DNA of 64,000 nucleotides, taken from NCBI RefSeq assembly GCF_006874465.1, contig NZ_VIRL01000001.1:248001-312000 (forward strand), read 5' to 3'. The notes under the pieces were generated by a model, which saw nothing but the letters and a program-made list of their open reading frames with translations, made no database searches and had not been told where the DNA came from. The stretch comes from Microbispora bryophytorum (lineage in GTDB: Bacteria; Actinomycetota; Actinomycetes; Streptosporangiales; Streptosporangiaceae). The translations under genes were made by a program, and so were the position numbers. Shown piece by piece: positions 11,934 to 20,343 of this stretch (its first letter is position 1; each line of letters begins with the position of its first letter).

Positions 11934-12611
11934 TCACTTCTCGCTCCCCTCGGCCTTGGGGGCCTCCCAGCCGTTGGCCTTGGCGACCTTCAGGCCCTCC
12001 AAGGACGGGCCGGCGGCCGACGGGCCGTCACCGGCCTGGCCGTCGGGCAGCCCGGCGAGGACACGGGAGGCCTCCTTGAACGTGCACAGCCGGCGCGGGC
12101 CCCGGGTGGGCGAGACCTCCGTGCCTGCGCGCAGGTCGTCGACGAGCTGCTTGGCCGACTCCGGGGTCTGGTTGTCGAAGAACTCCCAGTTGACCATCAT
12201 GACCGGCGCGAAGTCGCAGGCGGCGTTGCACTCCAGCCGCTCCAGCGTGATCTTGCCGTCCGCGGTGGTCTCGTCGTGGCCGACGCCCACATGCTCGGTG
12301 AGCTCTTCCCAGATCTGGTCGCCGCCCATGACCGCGCACAGCGTGTTGATGCAGACGCCGACGTTGTACTCGCCGGACGGCTCGCGCTTGTACATGGTGT
12401 AGAAGGTCGCCACACCGACGACCTCGGCCTTGGACAGGCCCAGCATCTCGGCGCAGAACTCCTGGCCAGCGTCGGAGACGTAGCCGTCCTCCGACTGCAC
12501 CAGGTGCAGCAGCGGCAGCAGCGCCGAACGCGGCCGGGGGTAGCGGCCGATGATCTCCTTGGCGTCCGTCGCCAGACGCTCGCGGACCTCGGGCGCGTAA
12601 CCCGTGCTCAT
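11934..12611 (-). CDS. nuoE: NADH-quinone oxidoreductase subunit E (2Fe-2S, thioredoxin-like)
   Basis: 225 residues; thioredoxin-like ferredoxin subunit holding one 2Fe-2S cluster. Ligands are visible as C-x4-C in VCINTLCAV and C-x3-C in LECNAACDFAP. An N-terminal helical region (RERLATDAKEIIGRYPRPRSAL) precedes the fold. The last 60 residues form a variable Gly/Ala/Pro tail. The open frame runs much further upstream through nuoD antisense codons, but ATG 12611 has GAGGAGGGGAG upstream and gives a normal-length protein. Confidence 0.96.
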   Translation of the reverse strand: MSTGYAPEVRERLATDAKEIIGRYPRPRSALLPLLHLVQSEDGYVSDAGQEFCAEMLGLSKAEVVGVATFYTMYKREPSGEYNVGVCINTLCAVMGGDQIWEELTEHVGVGHDETTADGKITLERLECNAACDFAPVMMVNWEFFDNQTPESAKQLVDDLRAGTEVSPTRGPRRLCTFKEASRVLAGLPDGQAGDGPSAAGPSLEGLKVAKANGWEAPKAEGSEK

Positions 12612-12691
12612 GGTCGCGCTCCCCTCCTCATTCGCCACGCGGGCGGCCTGGGCCCTCGGCCCACCGCTCCGCTCACTCGTCGGCTCGCCGC
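12612..12691 (-). repeat. Leader module before nuoE
   Basis: 80-base gap between nuoD and nuoE. Contains AGTGAGCGGAGCGGT (12663-12677), a CCCGCG region, GAGGAGGGGAG and GCGACC-ATG, a paralogue of the nuoF leader. A shorter related block (ACGAGTGGACGAGCGCAGCG) occupies the nuoC-nuoD gap at 14021-14069. Confidence 0.8.
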
Positions 12692-14020
12692 TCATCGGTC
12701 CACACCTCCCATGACCGGGTCGATCGAGGCGACCGCGGCGATGACGTCGGCGACCATGCCGCCCTCGCACGTCGCGGGCACCGCCTGCAGGTTCGTGAAC
12801 GACGGGTCGCGGAAGTGGACCCGGTAGGGCCGGGTGCCGCCGTCGCTGACCACGTGCGCGCCGAGCTCGCCGCGCGGCGACTCGACCGAGGCGTACGCCT
12901 GGCCGGCCGGCACCCGGAAGCCCTCGGTCACCAGCTTGAAGTGGTGGATCAGGGCCTCCATGGAGCTGCCCATGATGTGCGCGATGTGGTCGGGCGAGTT
13001 GCCGAGGCCGTCGGGGCCGAGCGCGAGCTGCGACGGCCAGCCGATCTTCTTGTCCTCGATCATCACCGGACCGGTCTTGAGCGGGCCCGACAGCCGGTCG
13101 AGCACCTGCTCGATGATCTTGAGCGACTCCTCCATCTCGTCCATCCGGACGAGATAGCGGCCGTACACGTCGCAGGTGTTCTGCGTCGGCACCTCGAACT
13201 CGTACGTCTCGTAGCCGCAGTAGGGCTGCGACTTGCGCAGGTCCCACGGCAGGCCGGCGGCGCGCAGCATGGGCCCGGTGACCCCCAGCGCCATGCAGCC
13301 GGTCAGGTCGAGGTAGGCGACGTCCTTGGTGCGCCGGGTGTAGACCGGGTTCGCGTCGAGGAGCTTGCGCATCTCCTTGATCCGGTCCGGCATGACCTTG
13401 AGGAATTCACCGATCTTGTCGACCGCACCGGCCGGCAGGTCGACGCTGACGCCGCCCGGCCGGACGTACGCCATGTTCATCCGCAGGCCGGTGATGTACT
13501 CCATGATGTCGAGCACCATCTCGCGCTCGCGGAAGCCGAACAGCATCGGCGTCGTCGCGCCCAGCTCCAGGCCGAACGTCGCGATCGCGACGAGGTGCGA
13601 GGAGATCCGGGTGAGCTCCATCGTCAGGACCCGGATGGCCTGCGCCCGGTCCGGGATCCGGTCGGTGATCCCGAGAAGCTTCTCGACCCCCATGCAGTAG
13701 GCGGTCTCGTTGAAGATCGGCGCGAGATAGTCCATGCGGGTGACGAACGTGACCCCCTGGGTCCACGTCCGGAACTCCATGTTCTTCTCGATGCCGGTGT
13801 GCAGGTAGCCGATCACCGTGCGGGCGTCGGTCACGGTCTCGCCGTCGAGGGTCAGCACGAGCCGGAGCACGCCGTGGGTCGACGGGTGCTGCGGGCCCAT
13901 GTTGACGACCAGGCGCTCGTCGGACGACTCGCTGACGGTCTTGACCAGCTCGTCCCAGTCCTGACCGGCGACGTCGTAGATCCGGCCCTGGGTCTCGGTG
14001 GCGGTCTCGGTGGTGCTCAC
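12692..14020 (-). CDS. nuoD: NADH-quinone oxidoreductase subunit D
   Basis: 49-kDa-type subunit forming the quinone site together with nuoB, 442 residues. The hallmark [20 protein letters not shown] (His loop of the quinone site) lies near residue 41, and the C-terminus ends with the conserved DPVMGGVDR. Related to the large subunit of NiFe hydrogenases but without the nickel-binding cysteines. Start GTG 14020 has GGAGAG five bases upstream; an upstream in-frame GTG (14047) falls inside a repeated intergenic element and is less likely. Confidence 0.95.
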   Translation of the reverse strand: MSTTETATETQGRIYDVAGQDWDELVKTVSESSDERLVVNMGPQHPSTHGVLRLVLTLDGETVTDARTVIGYLHTGIEKNMEFRTWTQGVTFVTRMDYLAPIFNETAYCMGVEKLLGITDRIPDRAQAIRVLTMELTRISSHLVAIATFGLELGATTPMLFGFREREMVLDIMEYITGLRMNMAYVRPGGVSVDLPAGAVDKIGEFLKVMPDRIKEMRKLLDANPVYTRRTKDVAYLDLTGCMALGVTGPMLRAAGLPWDLRKSQPYCGYETYEFEVPTQNTCDVYGRYLVRMDEMEESLKIIEQVLDRLSGPLKTGPVMIEDKKIGWPSQLALGPDGLGNSPDHIAHIMGSSMEALIHHFKLVTEGFRVPAGQAYASVESPRGELGAHVVSDGGTRPYRVHFRDPSFTNLQAVPATCEGGMVADVIAAVASIDPVMGGVDR

Positions 14021-14069
14021 GACGCTCTCCTCGCTGCGCTCGTCCACTCGTGCAGGTCGCCGCTGATGC

Positions 14070-14735
14070 TCACGAGTACGACCTCCTCCGGTCCGGCGCG
14101 GGGACCTCGGCGCCGCGGTACTCGACCGGGATTCCGCCGAGCGGGTAGTCCTTGCGCTGCGGGTGCCCCTCCCAGTCGTCCGGCATCTCGATCCTGGTCA
14201 GCGCCGGGTGGCCGTCGAAGACGATTCCGAAGAAGTCGTACGTCTCGCGCTCATGCCAGTCGTGCGTGGGGTAGACCTGAACCGTGGAGGGGATGTGCGG
14301 GTCGGCGTCGGGGCAGGAGACCTCCACCCGGATGCGCCGGTTGTGCGTGATGGAGCACAGGTGGTAGACGGCGTGCAGCTCCGCGCCGGTCTCCTCGGGG
14401 TAGTGGACGCCCGAGACGCCGAGCGACAGCTCGAAGCGCAGCGCGGCGTCGTCACGCAGGTGCCGCATCACCTCGGCCAGCCGCTCGCGCCGCACGTGGA
14501 AGGTGGCCTCGCCGCGGTCGACGACCACGCGCTCGATGGCGTCGGCGAACGTCGGCTCCAGCGCGTCGGCCACCTCGTCGAAGTACGACCCGTACGGCCG
14601 GCTGCTGAACAGCTTGGGCGGGCGGCGGACGACCAGGCGGTTGTAGCCGGAGGTGTCGCCGCTGTCCTTGACGCCGAACATGCCCTTGCGGGCGACGGGC
14701 TCCTCGGGCAGCCCGGGCAGGTTCTCGGTGGTCAC
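14070..14735 (-). CDS. nuoC: NADH-quinone oxidoreductase subunit C
   Basis: 30-kDa-type subunit of the hydrophilic arm, 221 residues. The conserved signature is present in the C-terminal third: [20 protein letters not shown] followed by [24 protein letters not shown] (quoted in part). Overlaps nuoB by four bases (GTGA, start GTG 14735). Followed by a 49-base gap before nuoD that contains one of the repeated leader elements. Confidence 0.96.
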   Translation of the reverse strand: MTTENLPGLPEEPVARKGMFGVKDSGDTSGYNRLVVRRPPKLFSSRPYGSYFDEVADALEPTFADAIERVVVDRGEATFHVRRERLAEVMRHLRDDAALRFELSLGVSGVHYPEETGAELHAVYHLCSITHNRRIRVEVSCPDADPHIPSTVQVYPTHDWHERETYDFFGIVFDGHPALTRIEMPDDWEGHPQRKDYPLGGIPVEYRGAEVPAPDRRRSYS

Positions 14736-15283
14736 TTCCCGGCTCCCTGGTCGATCAGCGGCAGCGTGCGCATCGCCCGGAGCTCCAGCTCTTCGATCTG
14801 CTTCTCACGGTGCGCGCCGAACTTCATGTTCTGAATCTTGTCGTGCAGCTTCACGATGGCGTCGATCAGCATCTCCGGGCGCGGCGGGCAGCCGGGCAGG
14901 TAGATGTCGACCGGCACCACGTGGTCCACGCCCTGCACGATGGCGTAGTTGTTGAACATGCCACCGCTGGACGCGCACACGCCCATCGCGATGACCCACT
15001 TGGGCTCGGCCATCTGGTCGTAGATCTGGCGGAGGACGGGCGCCATCTTCTGCGACAGCCGGCCGGCCACGATCATCAGGTCCGCCTGCCGCGGCGAGGC
15101 GGAGGCGCGCTCCATGCCGAAGCGGGCCAGGTCGTGCTTCGGGCCGCCGGTGGCCATCAGCTCGATGGCGCAGCAGGCGAGACCGAAGGTCGCCGGCCAG
15201 ACGGAGTTCTTCCGGGCCCAGCCGGCCACCTGCTCGACGGTGGTGAGGACGAACCCGCTCGGGAGTTTCTCTTCAAGACCCAT
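14732..15283 (-). CDS. nuoB: NADH-quinone oxidoreductase subunit B (cluster N2)
   Basis: 183 residues. Binds the terminal 4Fe-4S cluster N2 that hands electrons to menaquinone. The tandem cysteines ACCAIEL (near residue 37), the [12 protein letters not shown] loop and the [11 protein letters not shown] loop are all present. Starts at ATG 15283, two bases after the nuoA stop. Confidence 0.97.
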   Translation of the reverse strand: MGLEEKLPSGFVLTTVEQVAGWARKNSVWPATFGLACCAIELMATGGPKHDLARFGMERASASPRQADLMIVAGRLSQKMAPVLRQIYDQMAEPKWVIAMGVCASSGGMFNNYAIVQGVDHVVPVDIYLPGCPPRPEMLIDAIVKLHDKIQNMKFGAHREKQIEELELRAMRTLPLIDQGAGK

Positions 15284-15285
15284 GG

Positions 15286-15645
15286 CTAATCCCAATCGAG
15301 GCCGCGACGCCGCCAGACATAGGCGTACGCCACGAGAACGGTGACGATGAACAGCACCATCTCGACGAGCCCGAACACGCCGAGTCTGTCGAAGGCCACC
15401 GCCCACGGATAGAGGAAGATGATCTCAATGTCGAACACGATGAACAGCATCGCTGTGATCATGTACTTCAGCGGGAAGCGCCCGCCGCCGACCGGCTGCG
15501 GAGTGGGCTCGATGCCGCACTCGTAGGCGTCCAGTTTCGCGCGGTTCCAGCGCTTCGGCCCGGTGAAGGGCGCGATGCTCACGGAGAACACGGCGAATCC
15601 CGCCGCGAGGACCGCGAGCACCACGATCGGCACATACAGCTCCAT
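15286..15645 (-). CDS. nuoA: NADH-quinone oxidoreductase subunit A
   Basis: 119 residues with three membrane helices, the first gene of the complex I set. The loop [21 protein letters not shown] with its conserved cysteine, and [16 protein letters not shown] in helix 2 with acidic residues, are diagnostic. The ATG at 15645 lies only two bases after the stop of the possible 55-codon gene upstream, and GAGGA is found within that gene's last codons. Confidence 0.97.
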   Translation of the reverse strand: MELYVPIVVLAVLAAGFAVFSVSIAPFTGPKRWNRAKLDAYECGIEPTPQPVGGGRFPLKYMITAMLFIVFDIEIIFLYPWAVAFDRLGVFGLVEMVLFIVTVLVAYAYVWRRRGLDWD

Positions 15646-15647
15646 GG

Positions 15648-15815
15648 CTACATGTCCTCGCTAACTCGGTGAATTTGGGCGATCACGAGAATGCCGGAGA
15701 ACGCGGCCGGTCGGGCGGCCGCCGCCTGTGGCGCCGTCTGCGGGGCCGGCGGCGATGTGCGCGTCGTCTCGCGGGCTTCGGTCATGCGGGTTCGCGTCAT
15801 GCTGGCTTCGGTCAT
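15648..15815 (-). CDS. Possible 55-codon gene coupled between menJ and nuoA
   Basis: An open frame of 55 codons that exactly fills the space between the menJ-like gene and nuoA. Its ATG at 15815 overlaps the menJ TGA in an ATGA junction and its TAG ends two bases before the nuoA ATG, the same spacing pattern used through the operon. The product would begin MTEASMTRTRMTEARETTRT, then a Pro/Ala/Gln-rich stretch, then a short hydrophobic GILVIAQIHRV end. About 80% of third positions are G or C, lower than neighbours. No family recognised. The first codons carry an imperfect MTEA repeat. It may also simply be leader DNA for nuoA; confidence is modest. Confidence 0.38.
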   Translation of the reverse strand: MTEASMTRTRMTEARETTRTSPPAPQTAPQAAAARPAAFSGILVIAQIHRVSEDM

Positions 15816-17083
15816 GATGGCGGAGCCACCTTCGACAGGGCGTTGATTATGCGGTCGGGGACGTCGCCCCGACGATCTGTGAGATTAGCGAGCAGCTTGA
15901 AGGCGAATCTCATCAGGGTGGGATGGGGCATCCCGTGCCGGGTCGCGAAGCTCATCACTCCCGGCCTCCCGATCGCCTCGACGAACAGGCGACCGAGGGT
16001 GAAGTATCCCCCATGCGCGTCTTTGAGGATACGCGGGTAGGCGAGTAACACGCGCTCACGCTGGGCGGCCGTCGAGCGGGACAGCGCCTGGACGATCACT
16101 TCGGCCGCCGTCCTGCCGGTCTCCATGGCGTACGCGATGCCCTCGCCGTTGAACGGGTTGATCGACCCGCCCGCGTCGCCCACGAGAACCAGCCCGCGAG
16201 TGTAGTGCGGCTGCCGGTTGAAGCCCATCGGCAGCGCGGCGCCCCTGATCGGGCCCGTCATGTTCTCGTCGGTGAAGCCCCACTCCGCCGGCGTGTTCTT
16301 CATCCAGCGCCGCAGCAGGTCGCGGTAGTCGATGTTCTTGAACGCATCGCTGGTGTTCAACAGCCCGAGGCCGACGTTGGAGGTGCCGTCGCCGACGGGG
16401 AAGATCCAGCCGTAGCCGGGGAGCAGGCGGTCGCCGTCCCACAGCTCGAGCCACGTCTCCAGGTAGTCGTCGTCGTGCCGGGGGCTCTTGTAGTAGGTGC
16501 GCACCGCCACGCCCATCGGGCGGTCCTCGCGCTTGTGCAGGCCCAGCGCGAGCGACAGCCGGGTCGAGTTGCCGTCGGCCGCCACCACGAGCCGCGAGCG
16601 GTAGGTCACCTCCTCGCCGTCCGCCTTGGCCGTCACGCCCACGACGTGGCCGCTGCGCTCGTCGAGCACCGGGCCTGTAACGTTCACGCCCTCGCGCAGC
16701 CGGGCGCCCGCGCGCTCGGCGTGCCTGGCGAGGATCTGGTCGAAGTCGGCGCGGGTGCGCACGAGGCCGAAGTCGGGGTAGCTCGACAGCTCCGGCCAGT
16801 CGAGTTCGAGGCTCACGCCGCCGCCGTAGACGCGCAGCCCCTTGTTCCTGACCCAGCCGGGCGCGTCGACGTCGACGCCCATGGCGACGAGTTCCTTCAC
16901 CGCACGCGGGGTCAGCCCGTCACCGCAGACCTTCTCACGTGGGAAGCGCGTCTTCTCCAGCAACAGCACGTCGAGACCGGCGCGGGCGAGGTGGAAGGCC
17001 GTCGTCGCGCCCGCGGGCCCCGCACCGACGACGATGACGTCGGTGTCGACCTCTCTCCGCGTCACGCGGGCTTGCTCGCTCAC
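15812..17083 (-). CDS. menJ: Geranylgeranyl-reductase-family flavoprotein, menaquinone reductase MenJ-like
   Basis: 423-residue FAD-dependent oxidoreductase of the geranylgeranyl reductase family. The FAD-binding Rossmann motif VIVVGAGPAGATTA is near residue 17, KVCGDGLTPRAVKEL follows near residue 51, and the second FAD motif LVLVGDAGGSINPFNGEGI near residue 295. In mycobacteria the relative MenJ saturates one isoprene unit of menaquinone, which makes a better electron carrier. Position between menG and the complex I operon supports a menaquinone substrate. Start GTG 17083. The Rex operator 58 bases upstream suggests control by the NADH/NAD+ ratio. The exact bond reduced is inferred. Confidence 0.85.
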   Translation of the reverse strand: MSEQARVTRREVDTDVIVVGAGPAGATTAFHLARAGLDVLLLEKTRFPREKVCGDGLTPRAVKELVAMGVDVDAPGWVRNKGLRVYGGGVSLELDWPELSSYPDFGLVRTRADFDQILARHAERAGARLREGVNVTGPVLDERSGHVVGVTAKADGEEVTYRSRLVVAADGNSTRLSLALGLHKREDRPMGVAVRTYYKSPRHDDDYLETWLELWDGDRLLPGYGWIFPVGDGTSNVGLGLLNTSDAFKNIDYRDLLRRWMKNTPAEWGFTDENMTGPIRGAALPMGFNRQPHYTRGLVLVGDAGGSINPFNGEGIAYAMETGRTAAEVIVQALSRSTAAQRERVLLAYPRILKDAHGGYFTLGRLFVEAIGRPGVMSFATRHGMPHPTLMRFAFKLLANLTDRRGDVPDRIINALSKVAPPS

Positions 17084-17140
17084 GGGGGACCTGTCCGTTC
17101 CAGGGAAGGAAGGCCTCGAATTGGTTTAGACCTTCGTGCC

Positions 17141-17160
17141 TTTGTGAACAACTTCACAAA
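17141..17160. promoter_or_regulatory. Rex operator upstream of menJ-nuo
   Basis: TTTGTGAACAACTTCACAAA is a perfect inverted repeat of eight bases per arm around a 4-base spacer and matches the known Rex (redox-sensing repressor) operator TTGTGAA-N4-TTCACAA. It lies 58 bases upstream of the menJ start. On the minus strand a weak promoter (TTGTTC, 17 bases, TAAACC) overlaps it, so bound Rex should block transcription. A rex gene is present in this window. A related site stands in front of rex, sharing an extra GGCAC flank. Confidence 0.88.
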
Positions 17161-17227
17161 CTGTCGCGCCGCAGTCTAACCCCTATCCGGCACACAGTGT
17201 CAGAGGGGTATGGCCAAGTACGTCTCA

Positions 17228-17950
17228 TTACGCTTTGACCCCCCGGTGCAGGGCCACGATGCCGAGCGTGAGGTTGCGCCAGGCCACCTTCCGCCAGCCG
17301 GCCTCCTGGATGATCCCCGCCAGCGCCTCCTGGTCGGGCCAGGCCCGGATCGACTCGGCGAGGTACTCATAGGAGTCGGGGTTCGAGCTGACCATCCGGG
17401 CCACCGGCGGCAGCAGCTTCATCAGGTACTGCGAGTAGACAAGGTCGAACGACTTCGGCGTCGGCCGGGAGAACTCGCAGATCACCAGCCTCCCGCCCGG
17501 ACGGGTCACCCGCAGCAACTCGCGCAGCGCGTGCCCGGTGTCGGCCACGTTACGCAGGCCGAAGGAGATCGTCACCGCGTCGAACGTCCCGTCGCGGAAC
17601 GGCAGGCGCAGCGCGTCGCCCGCGACGAACGTCACGCCGCGCACGCCCCCGCCGTACAGGCCGGAGCCGCCGCGCCGCTCGACGCCGGTGCGGAGCATGC
17701 CGAGTGAGAAGTCGCACGCGATCGCCCGCGCCCCGAGCGCGGTGAACGTGTCGGTCGAGGTGCCGGTGCCCGCCGCGAGGTCGAGGACCAGCTCGCCGGG
17801 CCCCGCGTCGATCGCCGCCGCGGTCGCCTTCCGCCACAGGCGGTCCTGGCCGAGCGAGAGAACGTCGTTGACAAGGTCGTAGCGCCGGGCCGTGCGATCG
17901 AACATCGCGGCGACCTCGTGCGGCTGCTTGTCCAGCGATGCGCGCGTCAT
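17228..17950 (-). CDS. menG: Demethylmenaquinone methyltransferase
   Basis: 240-residue SAM-dependent methyltransferase of the UbiE/MenG family, catalysing the last step of menaquinone synthesis. Visible motifs: [20 protein letters not shown] near the N-terminus, the SAM site [14 protein letters not shown] near residue 54, and [20 protein letters not shown] around residue 128, all typical. ATG start at 17950. It precedes menJ on the same strand with a 144-base gap that holds the Rex operator, so the two are probably separately controlled. Confidence 0.95.
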   Translation of the reverse strand: MTRASLDKQPHEVAAMFDRTARRYDLVNDVLSLGQDRLWRKATAAAIDAGPGELVLDLAAGTGTSTDTFTALGARAIACDFSLGMLRTGVERRGGSGLYGGGVRGVTFVAGDALRLPFRDGTFDAVTISFGLRNVADTGHALRELLRVTRPGGRLVICEFSRPTPKSFDLVYSQYLMKLLPPVARMVSSNPDSYEYLAESIRAWPDQEALAGIIQEAGWRKVAWRNLTLGIVALHRGVKA

Positions 17951-18051
17951 GCACGCAAGCCTAGGCCGCGACGGGCATGCCCCCTCATCGCCGCCACCGG
18001 ATGAGCGGAACGTAGTTCATCGATTACGCTGCGTCTGCTAGAAATTGGGGA

Positions 18052-19299
18052 ATGCGCGTCACCACCGCACTACTCCCAGTCGCATCGCTCGTCACATACG
18101 CCGCCCTCGTCCCCGTCGTCCCGGCGTCCGCCGGGATGGCGCAGCCCCGCGTGGTCTCGGAGAACCCGGTGAACACCACTCCGCACGTGCTGGACGGCAT
18201 CGTCACCGCGTTCGCGCTGGTCGGCCGCACCGTCATCGTGGGCGGAGAGTTCAGCGCGGTCCGCGAGGCCCGGGGCGGGGAGGACCTGCCGCGGGCGAAC
18301 ATCTTCGCCTTCGACCTCCACACCGGGCGCGTCCTGCGCGACTTCGCGCCGGACCTCGACGGGCCGGTGGCCGCGCTGGCCGCCGGTCCCGGCGGCACGG
18401 TCTACGTGGGCGGCGCCTTCGGCGCTCCCTATCGGGGCCTGGCCCGCCTCCGCGTGTCCGACGGCGCTCCCGTCGACGATTTCTCCGCCCCCGTCTACGG
18501 CGGGGAGGTCACCAGCCTGGTCGCGCTGGGCCCCACGCTCTACGTCGGCGGCGACTTCAGCAGGATCGGCCGCAGCCCGCGCACCGCACTGGCCCGCGTG
18601 GACGCCGAGACCGGGGCGGTGGACCCCCGGTTCACGGTCACTCCCGGCGACGGGCGGCGCGGCGATCCCCGGATCTACGCGATGGCGGCCGTCCGCGACC
18701 GCTTAGTCGTGGACGGCTCGTTCTCCACCCTCGACGGCCTGCGCCGCCCGCAGCTCGGCGTGATCGACCTGACCACCGGGCGGGTGGCCGACTGGCGCAC
18801 CGAGGCGTACGCCCCGGCGTGCAAGCCGAACTTCCCGTCGTACGTGCGGGGGGTCGACCTGTCTCCCGACGGTCGTTACTTCGTGGTCGTCACGACCGGC
18901 GGGCCGGTGCGCGGCGCTTCGAAGCTGTGCGACTCCGCCGCCAGGTTCGAGACGTACGCGAAGGGCGAGGCGGTCCGGCCCACCTGGGTGAACCCGACCG
19001 GAGGGGACTCCCTGTACGCGGTCGCGGTCACGGGGTCCGCCGTTTACGTGGGCGGACACCAGCGCTGGCTGGACAACCCGCGGGGCGCCGACACGGCCGG
19101 CCCAGGAGCGGTCAGCCGGCCCGGCATCGGGGCGATCGACCCGGTCACGGGCAGGGCGCTGCGCTGGAACCCGACGCGGGAAAGGGGTATCGGGGTAAAG
19201 GCCTTCCTGACCGTAAAGACAGGTCTTTTGGTGGGAAGCGACACGACGGAGCTCGGGCATGAGTACCATGCCCGCGTCGGCATGTTCCCGGCGACCTAG
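18052..19299 (+). CDS. Secreted beta-propeller protein with VxVGGxF repeats
   Basis: 415 residues. An N-terminal signal peptide (MRVTTALLPVASLVTYAALV, then PASAG) points to export. Five blade-like repeats carry the motif V-x-V-G-G-x-F: IVGGEFSAV, VYVGGAFGA, LYVGGDFSRI, LVVDGSFSTL and VYVGGHQRW. This resembles delta-60/WD-like repeat propellers of secreted actinobacterial proteins. No catalytic motif seen. Codon 218 (18703-18705) is the rare leucine codon TTA, so translation could depend on the bldA-type tRNA. It is divergent from menG and ends in a 4-base convergent overlap with the DUF4229 gene. Function unknown; binding or scaffold role is possible. Confidence 0.75.
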   Translation: MRVTTALLPVASLVTYAALVPVVPASAGMAQPRVVSENPVNTTPHVLDGIVTAFALVGRTVIVGGEFSAVREARGGEDLPRANIFAFDLHTGRVLRDFAPDLDGPVAALAAGPGGTVYVGGAFGAPYRGLARLRVSDGAPVDDFSAPVYGGEVTSLVALGPTLYVGGDFSRIGRSPRTALARVDAETGAVDPRFTVTPGDGRRGDPRIYAMAAVRDRLVVDGSFSTLDGLRRPQLGVIDLTTGRVADWRTEAYAPACKPNFPSYVRGVDLSPDGRYFVVVTTGGPVRGASKLCDSAARFETYAKGEAVRPTWVNPTGGDSLYAVAVTGSAVYVGGHQRWLDNPRGADTAGPGAVSRPGIGAIDPVTGRALRWNPTRERGIGVKAFLTVKTGLLVGSDTTELGHEYHARVGMFPAT

Positions 19300-19505
19300 T
19301 TCTTCCCCGTCTCACGCCGTTTCCCGGCGATGCGCTCGCTCACCGCGTCGCGCTGTTTGGTCAGAAGCACATAGCTGGCCAGACCGCTGACCAGGACCGC
19401 GAGCAGGAGCAGCGGAAGCGACCGCAGGCCGACGAGATACAGGACGCCGAGGGCCACGGCGAACAGGCCGAGGCGCGAAAGGGTGTAAACGACAACCGGA
19501 TGCAC
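19296..19505 (-). CDS. DUF4229-type small membrane protein
   Basis: 69 residues with two membrane helices (TLSRLGLFAVALGVLYLVG and LPLLLLAVLVSGLASYVLL) and a basic cytoplasmic end, KQRDAVSERIAGKRRETG. This matches the actinobacterial DUF4229 family, often found near menaquinone genes. No function is established. The ATG at 19505 has little sequence in front before an AT-richer stretch. Convergent with the propeller gene; the two stops overlap. Confidence 0.72.
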   Translation of the reverse strand: MHPVVVYTLSRLGLFAVALGVLYLVGLRSLPLLLLAVLVSGLASYVLLTKQRDAVSERIAGKRRETGKN

Positions 19506-19764
19506 AGCGTCGAGGTTACGTCACTCTTCCGACGCGCCGGTCTCTCTTCGCATCTGCTGCGAGCACTGCTAGTGTTCACAACAAGGCGCTTTTGTAAAGA
19601 AACACCCATGAGCGCCCCAAAGAGGCTCTATCATATAACAATCGGGCACTGAGCCGGTAACAACCCGTGATCTTCTCCGAAAACCACGGATAAATCAGGC
19701 TTCGCTCGGCACACTGGTTACCTGTCCGCCCGCTGCAGGACGCGGGACGCGAGGGGGAGAGATT
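19506..19764. promoter_or_regulatory. AT-richer divergent region upstream of bldC
   Basis: 259 bases between the divergent DUF4229 and bldC genes, notably richer in A and T than its surroundings, especially 19570-19700. A TATAAC hexamer at 19634-19639 is a possible -10 box facing bldC, which would imply a 5' leader of about 120 bases; I see no good -35 element. No ORF or RNA family recognised. This looks like the control region for bldC. Confidence 0.4.
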
Positions 19765-19986
19765 GTGGAGAGTAGCAGCGAGCGACTGCTGACTCCTGGA
19801 GAGGTTGCCGCTCTCTTCAGGGTAGACCCGAAGACCGTGACCCGTTGGGCCGCGGCCGGGCGTATCAGCAGCATCCGTACCCCCGGGGGGCACAGGCGAT
19901 TCCGTGAATCGGAAGTGCACGCCCTCCTTCGTGGTGAGGACGTCCTCACGGCCGAACGGCCGAACGGCGACTCCCCGCGAGTCTGA
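19765..19986 (+). CDS. bldC: BldC, MerR-like developmental regulator
   Basis: 73 residues, close to the size of Streptomyces BldC. Single MerR-type winged helix-turn-helix: LLTPGEVAALFRVDPKTVTRWAAAGRISSIRTPGGHRRFRESEV (quoted in pieces: LTPGEVAALFRVDPKTVTRW, SIRTPGGHRRFRESEV). BldC lacks the effector domain of classical MerR proteins, binds head-to-tail on DNA repeats, and in Streptomyces keeps cells in vegetative growth. Start GTG 19765 has a GGGGGAGAG ribosome site a few bases upstream. No TTA codon. Confidence 0.92.
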   Translation: MESSSERLLTPGEVAALFRVDPKTVTRWAAAGRISSIRTPGGHRRFRESEVHALLRGEDVLTAERPNGDSPRV

Positions 19987-20097
19987 CGAGTACCAGCACC
20001 AGGTGATCCTGCGCGCTACCCGGACGTCGCAGGGTCACCGAAGTCAGCACCATGTCATGTCTGCGTCCCGGCCTGTCCTGCTCCCTTGCCGGGTACG

Positions 20098-20334
20098 TCA
20101 GTCCTGCTCCGCCTTGAAGGCCAAGAACGCCTGCTCCAGCGCATCGTCGCCCTCACGCCAGCGGCGCCGCCGCTCGGCGTCCTCCTCCTCGGTGATCGAC
20201 TCCGCCAGCCAGCGTTCGTAGTCCGGCTCGCCGGGCGCGACCTCCACGTACGCGTTGCCGATGATGCGCCCGTCGTCGGTGGTGAGTGACCTGGGCACGC
20301 GCAGCGTGCCGTCGCCGAGCCGGATCACGTACAT
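20098..20334 (-). CDS. Conserved hypothetical small protein, 78 residues
   Basis: No family recognised. The sequence begins MYVIRLGDGTLRVPRSLTTD, a beta-rich start, and ends in a charged helix (ESITEEEDAERRRRWREGDD). Soluble, no signal peptide. I chose ATG 20334 because AGGTG stands six bases upstream; a GTG at 20343 directly abuts the preceding stop codon. It follows the metallopeptidase-like gene with no real gap (its leader begins at that gene's TAG), so the two are almost certainly co-transcribed and may act together. Confidence 0.6.
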   Translation of the reverse strand: MYVIRLGDGTLRVPRSLTTDDGRIIGNAYVEVAPGEPDYERWLAESITEEEDAERRRRWREGDDALEQAFLAFKAEQD

Positions 20335-20343
20335 CCGAATCAC

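Noticed and set aside
15669..16040. Plus-strand ORF over the menJ-nuoA junction
   Set aside because: Arg/Gly-rich product without domain features and antisense to menJ; the minus-strand frame with coupled ends is the better candidate.
19572..19600. A third Rex site near TTCACAA upstream of bldC
   Set aside because: Only one half-site matches; the partner TTTGTAAA is in the wrong orientation and spacing.
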